DNA of 64,000 bases from CAYLPJ01 sp964385465 (GTDB taxonomy: Bacteria; Planctomycetota; Phycisphaerae; SM23-33). This document shows, piece by piece, positions 51,825 through 60,170 of this stretch; positions within the stretch are counted from its first letter, which is position 1, and each line of letters opens with the position of its first letter. The position numbers and the translations under genes were made by a program. The notes under the pieces are model-generated. The model searched no databases. It was given only the letters and a program-made list of their open reading frames with translations, and was not told the DNA's origin. The stretch is taken from NCBI GenBank assembly GCA_964385465.1, contig CAYLPJ010000035.1, positions 4,821-68,820 of the forward strand, given 5' to 3'.

Positions 51825-53015
51825 ATGCTGGCAATCAAGAACAACATTATGGCCGATGGTGCCGCGAGGAACCTGAGCACCAGCTATGACAAGCTGGGCA
51901 CATCGGTCGAGAGGCTTTCGTCCGGCCTGCGCATCAACAGCGCGAAGGACGACGCGGCCGGGCTGGCGGTCCGCGAGCTGATCCGCGCGGACGTCGCGGC
52001 CTTCCAGCAAGGCTCGCGGAACGCTCGCGACGCGATCTCGATGCTTCAGACCGCCGAGGGCGGGCTGTCGATGATCGACGACATCCTCGTCCGCATGCGG
52101 GAGCTGGCCGAGCAGGCCGGCACGGACTCCTACTCGTCCACCCAGGTCTCCATCATGCAGTCGGAGTTCGACGAACTCGCCGAGGAGATCACCCGGATCG
52201 CCAACAACACCGAGTTCAACGAGAACAACCTGTTGGACAGCACCGCCTCCGACGCGTTCACCATCGCCCTCGGCGGCGGGCTCGTGGCCGGGCAGACCAT
52301 CAAGATCGACAAGCAGGACATGACCGCCGAGACGCTGGGCGTCGGCGGGGCGGTCGAGATCGCCTCCGGGCGCGGCGTCGGGGCCCTGACCGACAACTAC
52401 TTCACCGGCGACGATGCCGCCGACGACGTGACCTTCACGTTCGACGGCTCCGAGAGCGCCACGATGACCATCGGGGCCGGCAGCAAGACGCTCAGCGAGG
52501 TCGTCACGGCGCTGAACGAGTCCAGCCGCTCGGCCGAGGCCGGCTGGGAGATTGCCACGGCGGCCTACAACAGCGACACCGGTCAGTACACGCTGAAGCT
52601 GTCCCACCACACCGCCGGCGACGTCGCCTTCGCCGTCAGCGACACCGGCGCGCCGACGTGGGCGGCCGACCTCGGCGGCGACGCGGTCGACACCGCCAGC
52701 TTCACCAACACCGACGGTGCCGACAGCCTCACCCTCGGCACGCAGGCGGCCATCTCCGCCATCGAGACGGCCGTGTCCACCAAGGACTCCTTCCGTGCCA
52801 AGCTGGGCTACATGATGAACCGCCTGGAGGCTGCCGGGCGGGTCATCGACATCCAGGCCGAGAACCTCCTGGCCGCCGAGAGCCGCGTCTCGGACGTGGA
52901 CGTCGCGACCGAGATGGCCGCGATGACCCGCAACCAGGTTCTTGCCCAGGCCGGTGTCTCGATGCTGGCCCAGGCCAACTCCATGCCGCAGATGGCGCTT
53001 CAGCTTCTCGGCTGA
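51825..53015 (+). CDS. fliC: Flagellin 1
   Basis: The 396-aa protein has flagellin D0/D1 ends: N-terminal S-S-G-L-R-I-N-S-A-K-D-D-A-A-G-L and C-terminal A-Q-A-N-S-M-P-Q-M-A-L-Q-L-L. A variable central domain (about 150-315) forms the exposed face. It starts M-L-A-I-K-N-N, like its tandem partner. A 721-bp stretch (52212-52932) is identical to the second gene base for base by my reading, while the first 130 codons and the last 28 differ at many places. Confidence 0.97.
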   Translation: MLAIKNNIMADGAARNLSTSYDKLGTSVERLSSGLRINSAKDDAAGLAVRELIRADVAAFQQGSRNARDAISMLQTAEGGLSMIDDILVRMRELAEQAGTDSYSSTQVSIMQSEFDELAEEITRIANNTEFNENNLLDSTASDAFTIALGGGLVAGQTIKIDKQDMTAETLGVGGAVEIASGRGVGALTDNYFTGDDAADDVTFTFDGSESATMTIGAGSKTLSEVVTALNESSRSAEAGWEIATAAYNSDTGQYTLKLSHHTAGDVAFAVSDTGAPTWAADLGGDAVDTASFTNTDGADSLTLGTQAAISAIETAVSTKDSFRAKLGYMMNRLEAAGRVIDIQAENLLAAESRVSDVDVATEMAAMTRNQVLAQAGVSMLAQANSMPQMALQLLG

Positions 53016-53083
53016 CCGTCAGGCAGACATAGCTGATCGCGCCGGCTGATGGGGGGCCCCAGCCGGAGGCGAAACGCTCACCC

Positions 53084-53124
53084 AAGGCGGGCCCGCCGAC
53101 CGATCAGGTTGGTGGGCCCGCCTT
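53084..53124 (+). terminator. Terminator after flagellin 1
   Basis: AAGGCGGGCCC pairs with GGGCCCGCCTT, with G-U pairs extending the stem (GCCGAC/GTTGGT) around a 7-nt loop, followed by CTTC. The stem is strong though the T-tract is short. Confidence 0.65.
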
Positions 53125-53386
53125 CTTCATGCGCGGATGCCAGGGGGCTGGGGGCGATCCAGACAGCTTATTCAGATTTTTCTTCTCAGAATCTACAAAC
53201 TACCCAGACTGACAAATCCATTCATATAGCGCATGTCTCCTTTCTTTGTATGCTTTCATAGGCTCATTAATTCAAAGGGTTTAATCGCGAGATTGCCCGC
53301 AGATCGACCGGAGCGGGATCCCGGTTCGGCTAGACAACTGGCGGCTCTGTCGGGGTATTCGGAGTGTTTTCCGCCGCTGTGGGCCT

Positions 53387-53412
53387 CAAGTTCCGGGGAC
53401 CCCCTACGATAA
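53387..53412 (+). promoter_or_regulatory. Weak sigma-28-like element before flagellin 2
   Basis: TCAA, 14 nt, TACGATAA. The -10 half is good, the spacer is one short. It lies about 175 nt upstream of the second flagellin, as at the first gene. Confidence 0.35.
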
Positions 53413-53588
53413 TCCCCTTGCCGTCGGATGCGTGAGGGAAACAGGCACCGGCGGCGGAACCTGCGGAGGGTGCTCGGGACGTCCGGTTCGGCGGACCGAC
53501 AGCAGCGTGTGATCGACACAGACGGGTCCGCGGCCTGTGGAGGGCCGGGACGAATACCGGCACCTTTCTAAGGAAACAGGAGAGTCTC

Positions 53589-54782
53589 ATGCTGGCAATC
53601 AAGAACAACCTGATGGCCGACGGGGCCGCCAGGCACCTGGGGCAGAGCTACGACTCGCTGGCCGATTCGGTCCAGCGGTTGTCCTCGGGCCTTCGCATCA
53701 ACAGCGCGAAGGACGACGCCGCCGGGCTGGCGGTTCGCGAGTTGATTCGTGCGGACGTCGCGGCCCTTCGCCAGGGCTCGCGGAACGCCCGCGACGCGAT
53801 TTCGATGATCCAGGCCGCCGAGGGCGGGCTGTCGATGATCGACGACATCCTCGTCCGCATGCGGGAACTGGCCGAGCAGTCCGCCACGGACTCCTACTCG
53901 CCGACCCAGGTCTCCATCATGCAGGCCGAGTTCGACGAGCTCGCCGAGGAGATCACCCGGATCGCGTCCAACACGGAGTTCAACGAGAACAACCTGTTGG
54001 ACAGCACCGCCTCCGACGCGTTCACCATCGCCCTCGGCGGCGGGCTCGTGGCCGGGCAGACCATCAAGATCGACAAGCAGGACATGACCGCCGAGACGCT
54101 GGGCGTCGGCGGGGCGGTCGAGATCGCCTCCGGGCGCGGCGTCGGGGCCCTGACCGACAACTACTTCACCGGCGACGATGCCGCCGACGACGTGACCTTC
54201 ACGTTCGACGGCTCCGAGAGCGCCACGATGACCATCGGGGCCGGCAGCAAGACGCTCAGCGAGGTCGTCACGGCGCTGAACGAGTCCAGCCGCTCGGCCG
54301 AGGCCGGCTGGGAGATTGCCACGGCGGCCTACAACAGCGACACCGGTCAGTACACGCTGAAGCTGTCCCACCACACCGCCGGCGACGTCGCCTTCGCCGT
54401 CAGCGACACCGGCGCGCCGACGTGGGCGGCCGACCTCGGCGGCGACGCGGTCGACACCGCCAGCTTCACCAACACCGACGGTGCCGACAGCCTCACCCTC
54501 GGCACGCAGGCGGCCATCTCCGCCATCGAGACGGCCGTGTCCACCAAGGACTCCTTCCGTGCCAAGCTGGGCTACATGATGAACCGCCTGGAGGCTGCCG
54601 GGCGGGTCATCGACATCCAGGCCGAGAACCTCCTGGCCGCCGAGAGCCGCGTCTCGGACGTGGACGTCGCGACCGAGATGGCCGCGATGACCCGCAGCCA
54701 GGTGCTCGCCCAGGCGGGCATCTCGATGTTGGCCCAGGCCAACACCATGCCGCAGATGGCCCTGCAATTGCTGGGCGGCTGA
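53589..54782 (+). CDS. fliC: Flagellin 2
   Basis: The 397-aa protein has the same architecture as flagellin 1 (M-L-A-I-K-N-N-L-M-A-D, S-S-G-L-R-I-N-S-A-K-D-D-A-A-G-L, C-terminal A-Q-A-N-T-M-P-Q-M-A-L-Q-L-L-G-G). The stretch 53976-54696 is identical to the first copy. Outside it the protein differs at a number of residues, so the pair diverged and was later homogenised, or the copies are under strong constraint. Two terminators follow. Confidence 0.97.
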   Translation: MLAIKNNLMADGAARHLGQSYDSLADSVQRLSSGLRINSAKDDAAGLAVRELIRADVAALRQGSRNARDAISMIQAAEGGLSMIDDILVRMRELAEQSATDSYSPTQVSIMQAEFDELAEEITRIASNTEFNENNLLDSTASDAFTIALGGGLVAGQTIKIDKQDMTAETLGVGGAVEIASGRGVGALTDNYFTGDDAADDVTFTFDGSESATMTIGAGSKTLSEVVTALNESSRSAEAGWEIATAAYNSDTGQYTLKLSHHTAGDVAFAVSDTGAPTWAADLGGDAVDTASFTNTDGADSLTLGTQAAISAIETAVSTKDSFRAKLGYMMNRLEAAGRVIDIQAENLLAAESRVSDVDVATEMAAMTRSQVLAQAGISMLAQANTMPQMALQLLGG

Positions 54783-54820
54783 CGCAGCCTCCTTCACTGA
54801 AGGCAGGAGGCCACGGGCAC

Positions 54821-54852
54821 CGGGCCGGGGCGTTCGGGGACGCCCCGCCCGG
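54821..54852 (+). terminator. First terminator after flagellin 2
   Basis: GGGC-CGGGGCGT pairs with ACGCCCCG-CCCG, loop TCGGGG, with a short T-stretch a few bases later (GGGCTTTCG). Confidence 0.5.
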
Positions 54853-54896
54853 TCGGGCTTTCGCCTTCAGTTGACCATATCCGGCGTGCTTTGCCG

Positions 54897-54943
54897 AGAG
54901 GGCGCCCCACCCCAGAACCCGGGTGGGACGCCCTCTTTCGTTT
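54897..54943 (+). terminator. Second terminator after flagellin 2
   Basis: AGAGGGCG(C)CCCACCC pairs with GGGTGGG(A)CGCCCTCT followed by TTCGTTT. This is the best intrinsic terminator in the window. Confidence 0.75.
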
Positions 54944-54969
54944 CCCGCGCGCCAACCCCCGCAATTCAC

Positions 54970-54996
54970 TCAAGCTCCGCCGCCGTTGCTCGATAA
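54970..54996 (+). promoter_or_regulatory. Sigma-28 promoter of fliD
   Basis: TCAA, exactly 15 nt, CTCGATAA. Start expected near 55004, with a leader of about 40 nt to the fliD ATG. Confidence 0.6.
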
Positions 54997-55044
54997 GAGA
55001 TGCGGAGGGCGGGCCAACCAGGCCGGCCCGGACTGGAGCGAACC

Positions 55045-57666
55045 ATGGCCAGCAATTTTGCCATGTCCGGCGTTTTCTCGGGCATCGACACCGACACGCT
55101 CGTCGCGGCCACCATGGCCGCCGCACGCGGGCCCATCAACCGCCTCGAAAGCCAGAAGAGCACCTGGCAGCAGAAGATCTCCGCCGTCGACGACATCGAG
55201 CGGCGGATGGGCGACCTGCGGAGCCTCGTCGACGACATCCGCGACGAGGCCGACCTCCGCAAGGTGGAGGCCTCCAGCAGCAACCGCGACGTGCTGGAGG
55301 CCGTCGCCACCGGCGGGGCCGTCGAGGGCACCCACGAGATCCTCGTCAACCAACTGGCCTCCTCGGACCGCCACGTCCACGACGGCGTCACGCCGACGGA
55401 GGCCTGGACGCACGACCTGACCGTCGCCGCCCTGGACAGCCAGCTCATCGCCGCCGAGGACATCTCCGACGCCACCGGCGACGACTACCGCTTCGTCTTC
55501 CAGTTCGACGGCGAGGCCCAGGTCAGCGTGGACCTCTCGGCCTACGACGCCACGGGCATCACCCTCGGCGAGCTGATCGACGAGATCAACGCCGCCGCCG
55601 GCTACACCGCCGCTGGCGCCGCCGACACCGACGGGCAGCTCGCCCTGCGCATCCAGGCCGCCGCCGCCGGCGGGGGCAAGGACCTGACGATCACCGACGA
55701 CAGCTCCGTCGAGACGCTCGCGGGCACGGGCACCTTCACCCAGACCGTCGACGGCGATGTCGGCACCGACGCGTTCGTCGGCGCAGGGCAGCTCGTCTTC
55801 ACCTACGACGGCGTGACCCGGACGATCACCACCACCGAGAAGACGACGCTCGGCCAGCTCCGCGACATGATCAACAACGACGCCGAGAATCCCGGCGTCC
55901 AGGCCAGCATCCTCGAGTACGAGGGCGTCAGCGGCGGGCGGTACCACCTCGTGCTCACCGGCGAGGACACCGGGGCGGATTACGGCATCACCCTCGAGGC
56001 CGCCACCACCCTCTCGGGCTTCGAGGCCTCGACCTGGTCCCAGACCCAGACCGCCCGCAACGCCCAGATCCGCGTGGACGGCTACCCGCAGGAGGGCTGG
56101 ATCGAGAAGGCCAGCAACACCGTCACCGACGTGATCCCCGGCGTGACCCTCAAGCTCTACCAGGCCGACGGCGGCTCGCTGCTGTCGGCGACGTCCAGCA
56201 GCACGGACGTGGCGACCGTCGCCGCCGGGGCCACCGCCGAGGCCGGCTCCTGGGAGCTCCAGGTCAACCAGCTCGCCGCGGCCGCCCGCCAGGCCCACGA
56301 CGCGGGCCTGGCCTCCGCGGACACCACGGTGGGCGTCGGCGACTTCGTGTACACCTACGACGGGACGACGCGGACGATCACCACCGACGCGACGACCACG
56401 CTGGCGGATCTCCGCGACCAGATCAACGCCGACGCCTCGAACCCCGGCGTGGTGGCCAGCGTGCTGGAGTACGACGGGACCTACCACCTCGTCCTCGACG
56501 GCCAGGACACCGGCTCGGACTACGACATCACGATCGAGGCGGCGACAACGCTGTCGGGCTTCGGCGCGGCGGACTTCGCCGCCACCGCCGCCAGGGACGC
56601 CCAGGTGAAGGTCAACGGCTACCCGCCGGGGGGGGACTGGATCACCCGCGGCAGCAACACGCTGACCGACGTCGTGCCCGGCGCGACGGTGACGCTGACC
56701 GGCACGGGGACGACGAGCATCACGCTGGCGGAGTCCGACACCGGCTCGATGGAGCCGGTGACCGTCAACCTCACGCGGGACACCTTCGCCCTGCGCAGCC
56801 GGCTCCAGAACCTCGTGGAGATCTACAACGGCATCGTGGACGCCATCGACGACCACGCGGGCTACGACCAGGCGACCGAGACCGCCGGCGTGCTGATCGG
56901 CGATTCGGGCATCACGCTGCTGGCCCGGCGGGTGCGGACGCTGCTCACCCAGCCGCTGCCGGGCTACGACGGCAGCTCCGACACGTATACCATGGCCTCC
57001 GACATCGGCCTGGAGATCGACCGCGACGGGCACCTGAGCCTGGACACCGAGACGCTGAACGAGGCGCTGACGGACAATTACTTCGCGGTGCTCTCGCTGG
57101 TCGGCGCGGTGGGCACGGGCGGCTCGTCGGACAGCGCGATCCAGTTCAACAGCGCCTCGTCGAGCACCACCGCCGGCGACTACGAGGTGAAGGTCGAGTT
57201 CGACGGCGCCGGGGCGATCACCTCGGCGTACATGCGCGGCGAGGGCGAGACCGAGTGGCGCGAGGCGACGGTGGACGGCACGGTGATTACCGGCGCGACG
57301 GGCAACCCCGAGCAGGGCCTGACCACCACGTTCGTATGGGACGGCGTGACCGCCTCGCCGATTACCGCCGAGGTCCGCGTGCAGCAGGGCTTCGCCGGGG
57401 GGATCTACGACGAGATGGAGGAGATGCTCGATCCCGTCGACGGCACGCTGGCGCTGAAGGTCGAGCGATACGAGAACGCCATCAGCGACCTCGACGACCG
57501 GATCGAATCGTGGGAGGACCGCCTCGAAACCCGCGAAGAGGCCCTTCGCGAAAAGTACGCCCGCCTCGAGGCGAACATGGCCAGGCTGGACTCCATGCGG
57601 GCGGCCGTCGATGCCCTCGTCAGCTCCCTGGCGCAGGTCGGCGGCTCGCAGAAAAACGATTCATGA
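55045..57666 (+). CDS. fliD: Filament cap protein FliD with duplicated module
   Basis: FliD folds flagellin at the filament tip. The 873-aa protein keeps the family N-terminus (S-G-V-F-S-G-I-D-T-D-T-L-V, S-T-W-Q-Q-K-I-S-A-V) and a C-terminal coiled coil (D-D-R-I-E-S-W-E-D-R-L-E-T-R-E-E). It is long for the family (about 450-670). The extra length comes from an internal duplication: residues about 249-372 and 432-552 match closely (Y-D-G-x-T-R-T-I-T-T, N-P-G-V-x-A-S-x-L-E-Y, Y-H-L-V-L-x-G-x-D-T-G). The ATG at 55045 is chosen for the conserved start. Confidence 0.95.
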   Translation: MASNFAMSGVFSGIDTDTLVAATMAAARGPINRLESQKSTWQQKISAVDDIERRMGDLRSLVDDIRDEADLRKVEASSSNRDVLEAVATGGAVEGTHEILVNQLASSDRHVHDGVTPTEAWTHDLTVAALDSQLIAAEDISDATGDDYRFVFQFDGEAQVSVDLSAYDATGITLGELIDEINAAAGYTAAGAADTDGQLALRIQAAAAGGGKDLTITDDSSVETLAGTGTFTQTVDGDVGTDAFVGAGQLVFTYDGVTRTITTTEKTTLGQLRDMINNDAENPGVQASILEYEGVSGGRYHLVLTGEDTGADYGITLEAATTLSGFEASTWSQTQTARNAQIRVDGYPQEGWIEKASNTVTDVIPGVTLKLYQADGGSLLSATSSSTDVATVAAGATAEAGSWELQVNQLAAAARQAHDAGLASADTTVGVGDFVYTYDGTTRTITTDATTTLADLRDQINADASNPGVVASVLEYDGTYHLVLDGQDTGSDYDITIEAATTLSGFGAADFAATAARDAQVKVNGYPPGGDWITRGSNTLTDVVPGATVTLTGTGTTSITLAESDTGSMEPVTVNLTRDTFALRSRLQNLVEIYNGIVDAIDDHAGYDQATETAGVLIGDSGITLLARRVRTLLTQPLPGYDGSSDTYTMASDIGLEIDRDGHLSLDTETLNEALTDNYFAVLSLVGAVGTGGSSDSAIQFNSASSSTTAGDYEVKVEFDGAGAITSAYMRGEGETEWREATVDGTVITGATGNPEQGLTTTFVWDGVTASPITAEVRVQQGFAGGIYDEMEEMLDPVDGTLALKVERYENAISDLDDRIESWEDRLETREEALREKYARLEANMARLDSMRAAVDALVSSLAQVGGSQKNDS

Positions 57667-57706
57667 CGTCCCGCCGCCACGCGGCGGCACGAACGCAGGT
57701 GAACCC

Positions 57707-58066
57707 ATGAGCGGAATCGACGCCTACCAGGAAAACGCCGTAGCCACCCAGTCCCGCGGGCGGCTGATCGTCATGCTCTACGAGGGGGCCGTCAAGTTCC
57801 TCCGCCAGGCCGTCGCGGCCATCGAGCGGGAGGACTGGTCGGCCAAGGGGGTCTACATCAACAAGGCCGCCGCCATCGTCGACGAGCTGGACAACTGCCT
57901 GGACATGGGCGCCGGCGGGGAGATCGCCGAGAACCTCCGCCGGCTGTACGGCTTCATGCGCCGCCACCTCAGCGAGGCCAACGCCCAGCGGGACACCCAG
58001 CGGATCAACGAGGTCATCCAGTTGCTCGAGGAGCTCAACGAGGGCTGGAAGGCCGTCACCGCCTAG
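57707..58066 (+). CDS. fliS: Flagellin export chaperone FliS
   Basis: FliS binds the flagellin C-terminus and keeps it soluble. The 119-aa product has the family core (Y-Q-E-N-A-V-A-T-Q-S-R-G-R-L-I-V-M-L-Y-E-G-A, K-A-A-A-I-V-D-E-L, L-Y-G-F-M-R-R-H-L). It is the last plus-strand flagellar gene and follows fliD by 40 bp. Confidence 0.96.
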   Translation: MSGIDAYQENAVATQSRGRLIVMLYEGAVKFLRQAVAAIEREDWSAKGVYINKAAAIVDELDNCLDMGAGGEIAENLRRLYGFMRRHLSEANAQRDTQRINEVIQLLEELNEGWKAVTA

Positions 58067-58141
58067 CTGAGCCCTCCCCGGCACCCCGCCAACCGGGTCG
58101 AGCCCGCCCCCCCGGTCGCCGACCGGCGGATGTGCCAGTTC

Positions 58142-58242
58142 TGTCCACCCCGCCGGACACCGGACACACGACCGGCTGTGATCCATAAATACTTATCTAT
58201 AAGTCGCTTATGCCTGCAAGTGCTTTGTCCACCCCGCCGGAC
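58142..58242. repeat. 17-bp direct repeat pair flanking an AT-rich palindrome
   Basis: TGTCCACCCCGCCGGAC occurs at 58142-58158 and 58226-58242, 84 bp apart, with no difference. Between them at 58191-58204 is ACTTAT-CT-ATAAGT, with outer CATAA/TTATG arms. This could be a mobile-element scar or a regulatory site. Confidence 0.65.
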
Positions 58243-58370
58243 GGCTGGACAATGTGTCCCGGGTGGACACAGGGCGGGACATGCGGGCGGGGAGGAAGTG
58301 CGAGGGGTGCACCCTACACGTACAGCGGCCCATTACCGCACGCTTGAGTAGGCGATTGCCCGCACGCGAG

Positions 58371-58416
58371 CGCCGCACCGTTGATGCCCGGAATTCCGGG
58401 CCTCAACGGTGCGGCG
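58371..58416. terminator. 46-bp near-perfect palindrome between fliS and yajC
   Basis: CGCCGCACCGTTGA pairs with TCAACGGTGCGGCG, and inside is CCCGGAATTCCGGG. The two parts are separated by a mismatched TG/CC. Lying between two convergent genes it is probably a bidirectional terminator. A T-tract is lacking on both sides. Confidence 0.55.
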
Positions 58417-58472
58417 AACCGCGGTCCGGCGTCCCGGCGGGGGCCGGCGCGGCGGGCCCGGGCGGGGGGCGG

Positions 58473-59009
58473 TCAGCTCTTCTGGCCCTCTTCCTTGGCG
58501 CCCTCGCCGGTGTTGCGGACGGCCCAGCGGGCGAACTTCATCCGCACGTTGTTGTTCTCGTCCACCTTGATGGTGACCTCTTCCGGGCGCGTCTCGATCA
58601 CCGTGCCCACGATCCCGCCGATGGTCGTGACCTTGTCGCCCTTCTTCAGCGCCGCGAGCATCTCCTTGCGCTTGGCTTCCTGCTTGCGTCGGCTGCGGCC
58701 CATCCAGAAGTACAGCAGCACGAAGCCGCCGAGGAGGATCACGTAGAACCACATCGGGTTCATGCCTCCCTCGTCGGTCCGCCGCCCGACGGCGTTGGCG
58801 TCCTGCGTCGCCGCCGGCCCGGCCCCGCCGGGCGTCGGGGCGGGGGCGGGCTCTCCGGCCGGCTCGCCGCCCTGCTCGACCTCGACGGGAACCAGCTTGG
58901 GCCCGTCGCCCTCGGCCGGCTGGGTGGTCTGGGCGACGCCCCGCCCGCCGAGCAGCGCCACGGCCGCGACAACGATTCCCAAGCGCACAGCTCGCATGCG
59001 ATCCTGCAT
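58473..59009 (-). CDS. yajC: Preprotein translocase accessory protein YajC, extended
   Basis: YajC associates with SecDF. The 178-aa product is longer than usual (about 110). It begins with a signal-like stretch (about 1-26) and a Pro/Ala-rich linker, then the YajC core: one membrane helix (about 87-105, F-Y-V-I-L-L-G-G-F-V-L-L-Y-F) and K-K-G-D-K-V-T-T-I-G-G-I-V-G. The ATG at 59009 has AAAGGA 7 nt upstream. It is separated from the upstream phosphotransacylase gene by 188 bp. Confidence 0.9.
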   Translation of the reverse strand: MQDRMRAVRLGIVVAAVALLGGRGVAQTTQPAEGDGPKLVPVEVEQGGEPAGEPAPAPTPGGAGPAATQDANAVGRRTDEGGMNPMWFYVILLGGFVLLYFWMGRSRRKQEAKRKEMLAALKKGDKVTTIGGIVGTVIETRPEEVTIKVDENNNVRMKFARWAVRNTGEGAKEEGQKS

Positions 59010-59161
59010 GAGTATTCCTTTCTGGTACCGGGGATCAGCCAATCCCGGCATTGTGCGCTCCCCCGCCCGATGCGTCAAGAGAGCGCAATCCCGGGCCTGC
59101 GGCCGGGGCCGGGGCTGGGGAGGAAGGGCCCCCGGCAATCGCGGGAGCGAAGTGAGGCCCT

Positions 59162-59196
59162 GCTGACGGTTTCCCGACAGCGAACAGCACGTCAGC
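59162..59196 (-). terminator. Weak hairpin after the phosphotransacylase gene
   Basis: GCTGACG pairs with CGTCAGC over a long loop of about 21 nt, just after the stop. No U-tract is seen. Confidence 0.25.
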
Positions 59197-59197
59197 C

Positions 59198-60139
59198 TCA
59201 GTACCGGACCTTGCCGACCTTCAACTGGAGGCGGCGCTTCATGTTGACCATCAGGACCGCGCCGGCGATGGAGATCAGCTTGCTCTCGGCCGTGTCGGCG
59301 CGGCTGGTGAGCACCACCGGGGCCGCGGCGCCGACCAGCAGGCCGATCTGGCGCCTCCCGGCGAAGTAGACCAGGGACTTGGCCAGCATGTTGCCGGCCT
59401 CGATGTCCGGGACGAGGAGGATGTCGGCCCGGCCGGCGACGGGCCCGCCGAGCTGCTTGTGCTCGGCGGCGCGGGGGCTGACGGCGTTGTCCAGCGCGAA
59501 CGGCCCGTCGATCACGCAGGGGGGCAGGAACTGGCTTCGGTCGGCCATTTTGGCCAGCACGGCCGCCTCGACGGTCGCCTGCATGGCGGGGTTGACCAGC
59601 TCGACGGCGGCGAGGACGGCCACACGCGGCTGCTCGATGCCGAAGTGCCTGGCCAGGAAGACGGCGTTGAGGAGGATGGCGGCCTTCTGCTCCAGGGTGG
59701 GGGCGATGTTCATCGCCCCGTCGGTGATGAACAGGAACCGCCGGGGGTCGGTCATCTCGGCGATGAAGCAATGGCTCATGATCGAGCCGGTCCGCAGCCC
59801 GTGCTCCCTGTCCAGCAGGCCGCGGAGGAAGTCGTCGGTGTGGACGTAGCCCTTCATGAGGATGTCGGCCTGGCCGGTGGAGACCATCCGCACGGCGGCG
59901 CGGACGGCGCCGAGGGCGTCGGGCTCGTGGACGATCTCGTTGCCGGCGAGCTCCACGCCGGCGCCCTCGGCGATGCGTGCGATCTCGCCCTCATCGCCGA
60001 CGAGCACCACGCGGGCGATGTTCCGCCGCAGCGCCTCGGCCGCGGCGCGGATGGCGGCCTCGTCGGCACCGCACGCGACGGCCACCGTCCGCAGCGGCTG
60101 GGGCTCGACCTCGGCCAGCAGCTCATCGAAGTTGTTCAT
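59198..60139 (-). CDS. Phosphate acyltransferase (phosphate butyryl/acetyltransferase family)
   Basis: The 313-aa product matches the Pta/Ptb family, which exchanges CoA for phosphate on an acyl group (acyl-CoA + Pi to acyl phosphate + CoA). Visible motifs are D-I-L-M-K-G, F-I-T-D-G-A-M-N-I-A-P-T-L-E-Q-K and D-I-E-A-G-N-M-L-A-K-S-L. The length of about 300 fits phosphate butyryltransferase better than the longer Pta. No acyl kinase gene is adjacent. The ATG has AAGGGA 8 nt upstream. The substrate chain length cannot be decided. Confidence 0.85.
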   Translation of the reverse strand: MNNFDELLAEVEPQPLRTVAVACGADEAAIRAAAEALRRNIARVVLVGDEGEIARIAEGAGVELAGNEIVHEPDALGAVRAAVRMVSTGQADILMKGYVHTDDFLRGLLDREHGLRTGSIMSHCFIAEMTDPRRFLFITDGAMNIAPTLEQKAAILLNAVFLARHFGIEQPRVAVLAAVELVNPAMQATVEAAVLAKMADRSQFLPPCVIDGPFALDNAVSPRAAEHKQLGGPVAGRADILLVPDIEAGNMLAKSLVYFAGRRQIGLLVGAAAPVVLTSRADTAESKLISIAGAVLMVNMKRRLQLKVGKVRY

Positions 60140-60170
60140 CGGCAGGTCCCTTCGCGATGGGGGATGCGGG

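Larger units (their letters stand above)
53016..53588. other. AT-rich gap between the two flagellin genes
   Basis: This 573-bp gap starts with a terminator (53084-53124) and a segment at about 53155-53295 that is strikingly rich in A and T against the roughly 70% GC of the window. A weak sigma-28-like element is at 53387-53412. I see no gene: the short frames here match nothing and lack ribosome binding sites. Confidence 0.6.
58067..58472. other. Convergent gap after fliS with direct and inverted repeats
   Basis: This 406-bp gap holds a 17-bp direct repeat (58142-58158 and 58226-58242), an A/T-rich palindrome between them (58184-58212), a small inverted repeat with GTGTCC/GGACAC arms (58254-58270) and a large palindrome (58371-58416). 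No credible gene is present. Confidence 0.6.

Noticed and set aside
58130..58351. Short open frame in the gap after fliS
   Set aside because: Runs through repeats, has no ribosome binding site and no recognisable sequence.
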